DNA of 64,000 nt from Cyclospora cayetanensis (lineage: Eukaryota > Apicomplexa > Conoidasida > Eucoccidiorida > Eimeriidae), in NCBI RefSeq assembly GCF_002999335.1, contig NW_020312203.1, positions 62,001 through 126,000 of the forward strand. Direction: 5' to 3'. Below the pieces are notes generated by a model that was given only the letters and a program-made list of their open reading frames with translations, did not search any database and had not been told where the DNA came from. The translations under genes were made by a program, and so were the position numbers. This document shows positions 56,901-64,000 of the stretch, piece by piece. Numbering within the stretch: position 1 is the first letter of the stretch; the number at the start of each line of letters is the position of its first letter.

Positions 56901-58882
56901 ATGTCGGAAATAGAGACCCCATTCGATGAACCCCCAGTAGAGGAGGAAGAATATGCTGAAGAGGAAGAGCAAGAAGAAGAGCAAGAGGACGATGCTCCAG
57001 AGGAAGCTCTTGGAGCCGCCCCGGCTGGGGGTTCTTTGGCTATGGCGCTGGGGGAAGCACCGGACCTTGGGGAGGTTGCAGAGATAGTTGTGCTCGCCAC
57101 AAGTCTGGGCTCTATCAAGCGTCAGTTTTTTAGCAGCAAAAGGGTGCAGCATTTTTTGGACTGCAAGGGCGTTGTGTACTTCCTTATCGATACCAATAGG
57201 GACCTGTCAGTAGCCATGAGTAAGGAGTGCCAATGTGCTCTTCCCTCACATTTAGGTGCCTGTTTCCCGCCATTGCGTAAATTTTCGCTTCCCTTGGCTC
57301 CATGAATGTTGGTGCAAGCGTCCAGCGGTTGCACTCGTGGGAGCATCGAGAAGCTTCCGCTGTAGCACAGCAGTGGGGTTAAGGATCTGGTGTGTCTGCA
57401 GACCTAAAGGATACAGAGTTGTACAAGGAGTGGAAGTCCCAAGGCATTCTTCGCACCATAGAAAACCCAAACAGCGAAACAGGAGAGCCGGAAGGTCGGG
57501 CCTCTATCTGTTCTCTGTCGCTGCTGTAGTCTCACGCCTGCTGCTATCCCATTGATGATTTACGGTTTCGTATAGTCGTGTCAAGACGTTTAGCTGTAGG
57601 TGTTTTGTAGCAGGCCTCTGCCGTGCTCTGGCATGGCTGGGCCTGCCGGCTTCCGTATCCTCGGTAGAATGTTGCCTTGACTATGGGTCATCCATAACAG
57701 GTGCGGTAAATAATAGAAGCAATGGCAAGGAGCTTCCCTTTTTTGCTCGCCTGTTTGCACAGTGGCGCTTCCTCAAGTGTTGGTAGACGGGGTCGTGCTG
57801 GGGGGAGAGAACGATTTACAGGAGTTGGAGGAGGACGGGGATCTTGGTAAGCGCTAGAAGCCGTATAAAGTGTGGCCTTTAGGGTGGCTAAAGGTTTGGG
57901 GGAGAAGGCAGTCTGTGGGACCATCCCATTGTGAGATGCAGTTCCTCTCAGCATTGGTCCGAAACCGCAAGTGCCTTATTTTTGTGAGTGCTGCGTTGTT
58001 GCGCAAGTGTTGGAATATATATATATATATGCACATGACAGTCCACACCAACATTTGTCTTGGGCCATGGGTTTTTGCGGTTGTGCCTCCTCAAGGATCT
58101 GCTCTCGTGTAGCCCCTGGGCTCCCCTGTTGTGTAATTATGAGAATCGGATACACATGCATACTTGAGGTGGATGCGTGTATGCGAACATGTTCATTGGC
58201 ACAACGCATGCTGCAAATTAAACATAGTTCATCTTGGCAATGGTTTAATGCATCGGAATTTTCATCCTAGGAATGCGCTCCAGCATCCTGCTGTTTACGG
58301 GTCCAACAGTTATTTGGTCCTGGTGTACACCTGTAAGTGTATGGTTTGTATGTGTGTGGTCCGCGATAGGCCATCTATGTGCATATGCTCGTAATCATAT
58401 AATGCTCTGCGTATGCATAGTACATCAAAAATAGAAGCTTTTCGACTACTAGTATTTTAGGTGCAAGACTCCCATCTCTATTTTTAATCCACTGGGTTTC
58501 TGTGTATAAGTCGGTTTCGTGCGCTTTGGTTCGACTTCACACACTGAGACGAAAGCTGCATGTGGTTATCCAGCTCCTCTTCTTGCCTTGCTTATTCTCA
58601 GACTGGATCTTTGCCAGGGCCGCATGTCCCTGCTGCCTTCACGAGAAACCACCGGAAGCATCGAGCTGTGCGAGCTGTGGGGCAATGTTCACATCCCTCA
58701 TTCCCGCCGAGGTTCAGGCGTCTGGAGGAGTACAACAGATGCTTCAGGGCTACACCTACAACTCAGTAGAAGATGGTGCAGGGGAGAGGCTCAAAGAAAG
58801 ATGGGCCTCTGGTCTCCAGCAAGCAGACTTTGAGTGGGACGAGGGGAAGAGACAGGACACTGAAGGGGAGGCAGAAGAGTGA
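56901..58882 (+). CDS. glutaredoxin/SH3BGR-like protein with C-terminal zinc ribbon
   Basis: Exons 56901-57219, 57402-57494 and 57763-57846 join in phase 1. The last exon, 58618-58882, is in phase 2, so one small exon between 57847 and 58617 is missing from my model. Residues 11-36 are almost all Glu/Asp. Then EIVVLATSLGSIKRQFFSSK, YFLIDTN, LKDTELYKEWKSQGI and ALPQVLVDGVVLGGENDLQE follow a thioredoxin-fold glutaredoxin-like pattern with the cis-proline (LPQ) and the late G-G turn. The CxxC active site is replaced by SLGS, as in SH3BGR-type proteins, so a thiol redox activity is unlikely. The final exon carries ACPCCLHEKPPEASSCASCG, a CxxC-x(10)-CxxC zinc ribbon, and an acidic tail. Partner and role unknown; probably cytosolic because no leader is seen. 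Confidence 0.6.
58014..58030. repeat. (TA)n microsatellite in an intron
   Basis: A run of about eight AT units lies in the intron region between the third and last exons of the glutaredoxin-like gene. Confidence 0.75.
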
Positions 58883-61800
58883 AGCACGAGTGCTTCGTAG
58901 CAAAAGTCGGCCACAGCAATACACCACAAGCAGAACACTAGGCTGGTTATCCTTGCTTCATAACATATACTTGGACCTGAAGCCTGCAGAAAGGAGGCGA
59001 CCACACCCCCGCAGAAGCCATTGCGTGAAAATAAAGACGGGGGATAATACTTTTTTCCTTTTCGTTTAGAACCGTTGCCTGAGCCACAGTTCCATACCGG
59101 GCTGCGTAGCCAGCTCTTACACCGACAACTTGCACGAAGCGCGTGCGTAAGGAACCTTCCCCCTACTTGTAGCTGTCTTTAAAGATGCAGCACCGGTACA
59201 AGCGGCACAAAACTTAAGCACGGTGGCCAATGATATGTTTGCCAAAGCGTTGGGGTGGCCCTATACAACGTGGCAGGAAGCCTTCTTTCGCCGCTAGCAA
59301 ACAAGAGTTTGCTGCTCGAGATTTGCCATCTACGAATCTTTCAGTGGCCTTTGGTAGTCAATGTTACTCGTAGAGGCTAGATGAGATTCAGTGCCTAGGT
59401 GCAGGCAGTCGCGGAGGTGCAGGCATCGTACAGTTCTTTAAGCGTACTGACCCGTCTTGGCTCCTTTGAAGTCCTTCAGTTACGACAAATAGCCGTTTGC
59501 TGTACAATACCGTGTAGTTGAATACTTACTGGTAGGGATTATCCAATCTTACTGATCGTTTTTACCTATTTTGAGATGCTGCGACGTATTTCCCTTGTGT
59601 GCTACATTTCCAGCTCCTTTCGTTTATCCTTTTCGAAAGCCCACATACAGCTATCATGGGCTCCCTTAGGGGTTAGACGTTTAGGAGATGGAGTTTCGGT
59701 GGATGTTTGGCAGGGATCTTTCGCTACCCACAAAGGCGCGGTACCTTGCCTCCGGCGTGACTGATCGTACACCAAGTAAAATCCTGTCTCGTGGTTGCCT
59801 TTGGCTTCGACGTCTATCCGTGTTAGGATAGGAGAGCAAAAAGTCTCGTGCACTTGCCTATAGACTCACAGAGCGAAATCTAAGACGGAGAGCAATCCTG
59901 TGAGATTCAGCTAAGTTTGCACCGCAATTAGGGTGGTCTGTGAAATGGGCCAGCGAACTTCCAGCAGGACAGTAATCCCGAAAGAGTCCATCTCATCCGT
60001 GCACCTTTTATCAAGCAAACCTCGCTTTCAGTAATGGTGGAGAGTCTATTCGCGCTTGCGGAGAACTGTCAAGAACCAAGAGCGCTCTCTGCGTGCTTTT
60101 ACTTACGTGCGCTCACAGCGTATTGGAACCGTCCTATCGTCTTGCTCGCGCGGCTTTTCTGTGGTTTCTGCTTTATGCGGACTCCTTCGAGGGATGAAGT
60201 GCCTCTCGGTGCGCTGGTCGAGCCGCAAAAAGCTCCACACACTTCTCAGGGATTCAAGATAACGGGGGCGAGGAATCGAGCACAGTGCGGCGAATAGTGT
60301 AGAAGTGTCTCAATCGAGTTCTACTAACCAGACCATTTAATGCCCCTACCTCATTGGGTTCCGGAAGCATTGCTTGCCTCAAAAAGTGAAGTGTTTTTAT
60401 CTCTCCCGGTGGCATTGCATTTAAGGATATCGAGTGTATCTTCACCCTTTGGATTCCTTACCTCTTCACTGATGCAGTGACAGCCAATCAGTGTGCACTC
60501 CACTGCTGGTCCTTACTGTGTAGATACATGGGCTTTGCTCACCACGAACGATGATAGTGTACGTTAAGTTTCTCGGCACATTAAACGTAATGCAAGAACC
60601 TAACTGGGCCAATCAGGAACCCGCATATGTGTGAAATATTGGTCGAGACACCAAAACAGTTCAATGCCATTGTTGTTTCAATCTCTGCTACAATACTTTA
60701 AGCTGGTCTCCCGCATACACCAAGGAGAAACATATTACATATCCCTAAGTCACTGAGTATACAAAATAATCTGGCATGCTTCAGCACGCCAACCACCATT
60801 CGTTATTTTAGCAACTAAGGCGCAGACTGGTCATATTGACTGGGAGTAATTCTGTTGCCTTCTCTGCCAATAGCTTCCTTTCTCAGTTTTTTGTCTATCC
60901 CACTGCGTCTTCAAATATCTGCATACTCCGAAGTCGGGTTGCTTTTCCTGGTGCTGTGTGACCTCATCGATGCCGCGTCCTGCTTTTTTCACTTCCTAAC
61001 CGTGTGTAACTTGCCTTATCTTGCAGCTTGTTCTGTGTAACTTATTTCTGCCGTTCGCTCATACTCATGTTCTAGCAAGGGCAAACTGCTCTTTTCTCGA
61101 AGTCTATGCCTATTTTCAGATGCACTGCCGAGTTGTGTCAAAGCTAACTTGAAACGACTTTACTTTAATGCATTTTCTGGATCCACAAAGATCAGGAGAG
61201 CGAATTCTAGGGGATGATGTTTTAGTATGTCTGTCACCTGTAGTATCGAATCGGTACAACTTTGAGGCTACTAGGCTGATGTCGTTTAGCAGCAGTAGCA
61301 TTTGCATAATGGACTTTTAGACTTTCGTCTGCCTTATCTCGTAAACTAGCCTGTGTTGTGCTTTGAGTACTGAAGAGCACATTTACGGCACTGGTACGCT
61401 AGTGCTTTGACCTCCAGACCCAGTTGTTTCTTTCCTCATAGGTAAGTAAACGCCTTGGTTTGAGTCCTGATCATAAGCATCAGCCTGCGACCATGCGATG
61501 TAGAGCCCAGGGTCTGCACCCTACGCTTCTCTTGTCTCTTCAAAGTCCAGGCTCAGCTGAGAACTCGACTGGAAAGCCAAAGCAGGGGGGATTTCCTGCA
61601 TTTGAGCTGTGAGCCTACGGGCTGCAGAAATGAGAGAACCCTTATCTCAAAAGCATTCCCAGCAAGGTCAAGCGGTGGCTCTTGATTGCATTGTTTTCAT
61701 GCGTTGTTTAAATGTTGCTGCTTTCTCCTGAGAGAGGCAATGACTTTGTCTCTATCTGGCCACTAAGATGCGCACCCCAGCATTTTTCTTAGTTAGCGAA

Positions 61801-64000
61801 GGCAACTAGGCAAAAGAAGCACGAGCGAATGGGTCATGCAAGTCCAATTATCTCTTTCCGGTTTTCAGATATCTCACGGCGGCTGTTGCTTTTGCCGCCG
61901 TTGGTGCTGGACTCGACAGGGGCATCAAGTTAGGGAGGTTAAGCGCCTAAACATAGCAAACAAATTGCTGGCAAACTCTTTTGGCATACATGTGGAAAAG
62001 ATAAGCACGACCGATTAGGCCTCATGACAACATAATCCATGATGTAAGCGTGTATCATGAAGGGGCAAGCCACCAGGTGGCTTGCACTATCATGATAGGC
62101 ACCGCGCTGTAAATGCATCGCGGAAAAAACGGCTTACTCTTTGTTCAGTTGCCTTTCTTTCTGTTTGGCTTTGTTGAGTAATCAGACGTGTATGAATTAG
62201 TGGATGGGTAGATGATTGACAAAGAATAAGCCTCTAAGAGCCCTGTAGTCTCAGTCACATGGCCTCAGCATCTACGAGAGAAAAGGTCCCTATTAAGCCC
62301 ACAGGGGTTGACATTGAAATGTTCCTACGTGCAAGCATAAACACGCACATTTCCATATACGTAAATTTCATAAACTTGGCTGCCTGCCTTCGCAGCAAAC
62401 CATTTTCCCTGTAACTCTGCTAAAAGGCTAAAGAAGCTCTCAGCAGCTCCGCTGGCATTATAATTCACTGCTCATTCTTCTTTGCATACACGCAATGGAT
62501 GCTGCTTGGTGTGGAGGCGTTTGCTCGAATCACGATTGCCTTTTTGGGGTCATTGAAGAAGCGAATGTCGTCCTTGCGCACTTCTGGGGACTCGATACGT
62601 GGCCACAGGAAGCATGGTACACTTTCAGTATGCCTTTGAAGGGTAGTCATTCTGGGCAAGTGAGGACATTATCGATGGTGGGGTATTTCTATTCAATGGG
62701 TTTTGGTGAACGAAGCAAACTTGAATTGGTTTTTGCGTGCTCGCGAGATTTCACAGGATCCGATGCGCAAGTGGCTGCACAGTTGATTTCGTAACCATTG
62801 GAACTTTGCAGCAACGGCAAGGACTGGTGTCATTCCACCATTTTTGTCCCTCCCTAGAACCCTTGGCAGAGTGTTGTTCTCTCTGTCCGACTCTCTGTTA
62901 TCCTTTTATCAGTGTCAAGCTACATCCTCCCTGTATGCGAGTCAGCACGTGTTTACCTACTACACCGTTTAAATATGACTCCTACTTCGTTGTACGTGGT
63001 GCTGCATAGGCACAAAAAACATCCTCCACCTTTCCAGGCTCATACACTTTGTCGCACTCTCACGCTGTTTCTCCTGTGCTAGCCTCTCCACCTGTTCTCC
63101 TTTGCTTGCATATACCTCCAAACGGGCTTTTGTGACGGCGAAGTGAGAGTCAATACCGCGATTACTCACCACTGACAAGTTTAGCATGTCTTACTGCTTC
63201 ACCAAAGTTCAGAATAGATGCCTCTGTCTGCCTCACCATGATCAGCATGTTGCTATGCGTCTTCGCTTTATGTGGCACGCTACGCAACTGCTACCCTTCA
63301 GCCACAGGACTATGCAAAGATGCATCCCACATAATTCATCAAATCGCTCTCTATATGCCTCCTTACGGTCACATCTGCTGGTTATTACACTGCTAGGCAA
63401 CGTACTTCAGTTACACGATCACATTAGGGCCAAAAGTAACCGTTCCCGGCAGTAACGAACTGCCACACCACCAAATCCAGAATTCAAAGGACTTCACCTT
63501 TAGACCACAACCCAATTGTGCATTTTGTTTGCACCTTCGTGCACAAGTCTACTTTGATATCAGTGTGCGTGCCGCTTGCAATTGTTGCTGCGGTGGCTGC
63601 TGATGCTGCCCGCTACGCGTCTAGTCCATTGGCGTCTTTTTGTCCTAGTGTTCAGTGGAGTGCCCTCTGAACCAGCAGAAAAGCAAACCCGACTCCAGCA
63701 CTTACCTTGTCCTCTACACACACGAAATGGCATTCTCTATTAGACTCAAGCCATCTGGCCAAGCCGCATAAAAACGATATGTGTCTTCGAATGCTAAAAG
63801 AAGATGCCCGAGACCACAGCCAGCACTACAGTGCAACCCGAAGTATTATGGCTGCAGCGTTGACTGCAATACAGCCACACGAAGAGACTCAGCTAGATTT
63901 ACGCTGTAATACCCAAACCAAAAGGCTTGCTATGTCCGCAGCTGCATCTTTTTGCTCAGGATTCGTTTGTGGCACCCCTTCTAGCAACCGCAGGACGTGC
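58883..64000. other. gene-poor right end
   Basis: No intact gene is supported; open frames are below 100 codons and lack the codon repeats typical of the neighbours. One possible retroelement scrap on the minus strand (62465-62660) is listed separately. Isolated CAG/CTG-rich tracts are absent, in contrast to 22-57 kb. Confidence 0.45.
62465..62660 (-). pseudogene. possible Ty3/gypsy RNase H scrap
   Basis: The minus-strand frame contains RFFNDPKKAIVIRANAS, which resembles the entry to the RNase H domain of Ty3/gypsy pol (pattern fpDP.Kpf.l.tDAS). The catalytic Asp of the DAS motif is replaced by Asn, and the frame stops soon after. Nothing else of the element is clear nearby, so this is a weak call. 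Confidence 0.3.

Noticed and set aside
60034..60297. 87-codon plus-strand ORF in the gene-poor right end
   Set aside because: Considered as a reverse transcriptase fragment, but no conserved box is present.

Overview
The window looks like nuclear DNA of a coccidian apicomplexan, most likely an Eimeria species. The evidence is intron-containing genes with GT/AG boundaries that keep phase, very many CAG/CTG trinucleotide tracts read as poly-Gln, poly-Ala, poly-Ser or poly-Leu inside exons, GGGGCCCC-type tracts, degenerate TTTAGGG-like heptamers away from any visible telomere, and plastid-type targeting leaders. The alternation of repeat-rich genic stretches with plain gene-poor stretches fits what is known of Eimeria chromosomes. 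No bacterial operons, rRNA, tRNA or CRISPR were seen.

Layout. 0-8.4 kb: gene-poor, with telomere-like heptamers, a CTG block near 4-5.4 kb and copies of a dispersed ~0.35-0.45 kb repeat. 8.4-14.0 kb (-): a multi-exon gene with F-BAR-like and PH-like segments. 14-22.9 kb: no intact gene; a decayed Ty3/gypsy-type retroelement (about 16.9-19.9 kb) lies between copies of the dispersed repeat. 22.95-26.8 kb (+): a gene with a probable pRiA4b ORF-3-like domain and a Gln-rich C-terminus. 27.6-29.9 kb (-): a Lon N-terminal-domain protein with a secretory/plastid-type leader. 30.6-31.6 kb (+): EMC6, fully resolved in four exons. 32.9-41.1 kb (+): a very large Gln/Ala/Ser-rich helical-repeat protein. 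41.8-48.9 kb (-): a 2305-residue Gln-rich divergent protein kinase. 53.1-54.5 kb (+): a Derlin with a signal peptide, probably the plastid (SELMA-type) Derlin. 56.9-58.9 kb (+): a glutaredoxin/SH3BGR-like protein with an acidic N-terminus and a C-terminal zinc ribbon. 58.9-64 kb: gene-poor, with one possible retroelement scrap.

The genes do not form one pathway. Three have products expected in endomembrane or plastid import and quality control (EMC6, Derlin, Lon-domain protein); eukaryotic neighbourhood is weak evidence for shared function. Exon coordinates were worked out by eye from splice motifs and phase and need transcript data. I found no convincing previously undescribed system. The most unusual things are the symmetric repeat and retroelement arrangement at 15-21.4 kb, the kinase with altered catalytic motifs, the prokaryote-type domain at 23.8-24.4 kb, and a perfect 17-bp inverted repeat in a bidirectional promoter.
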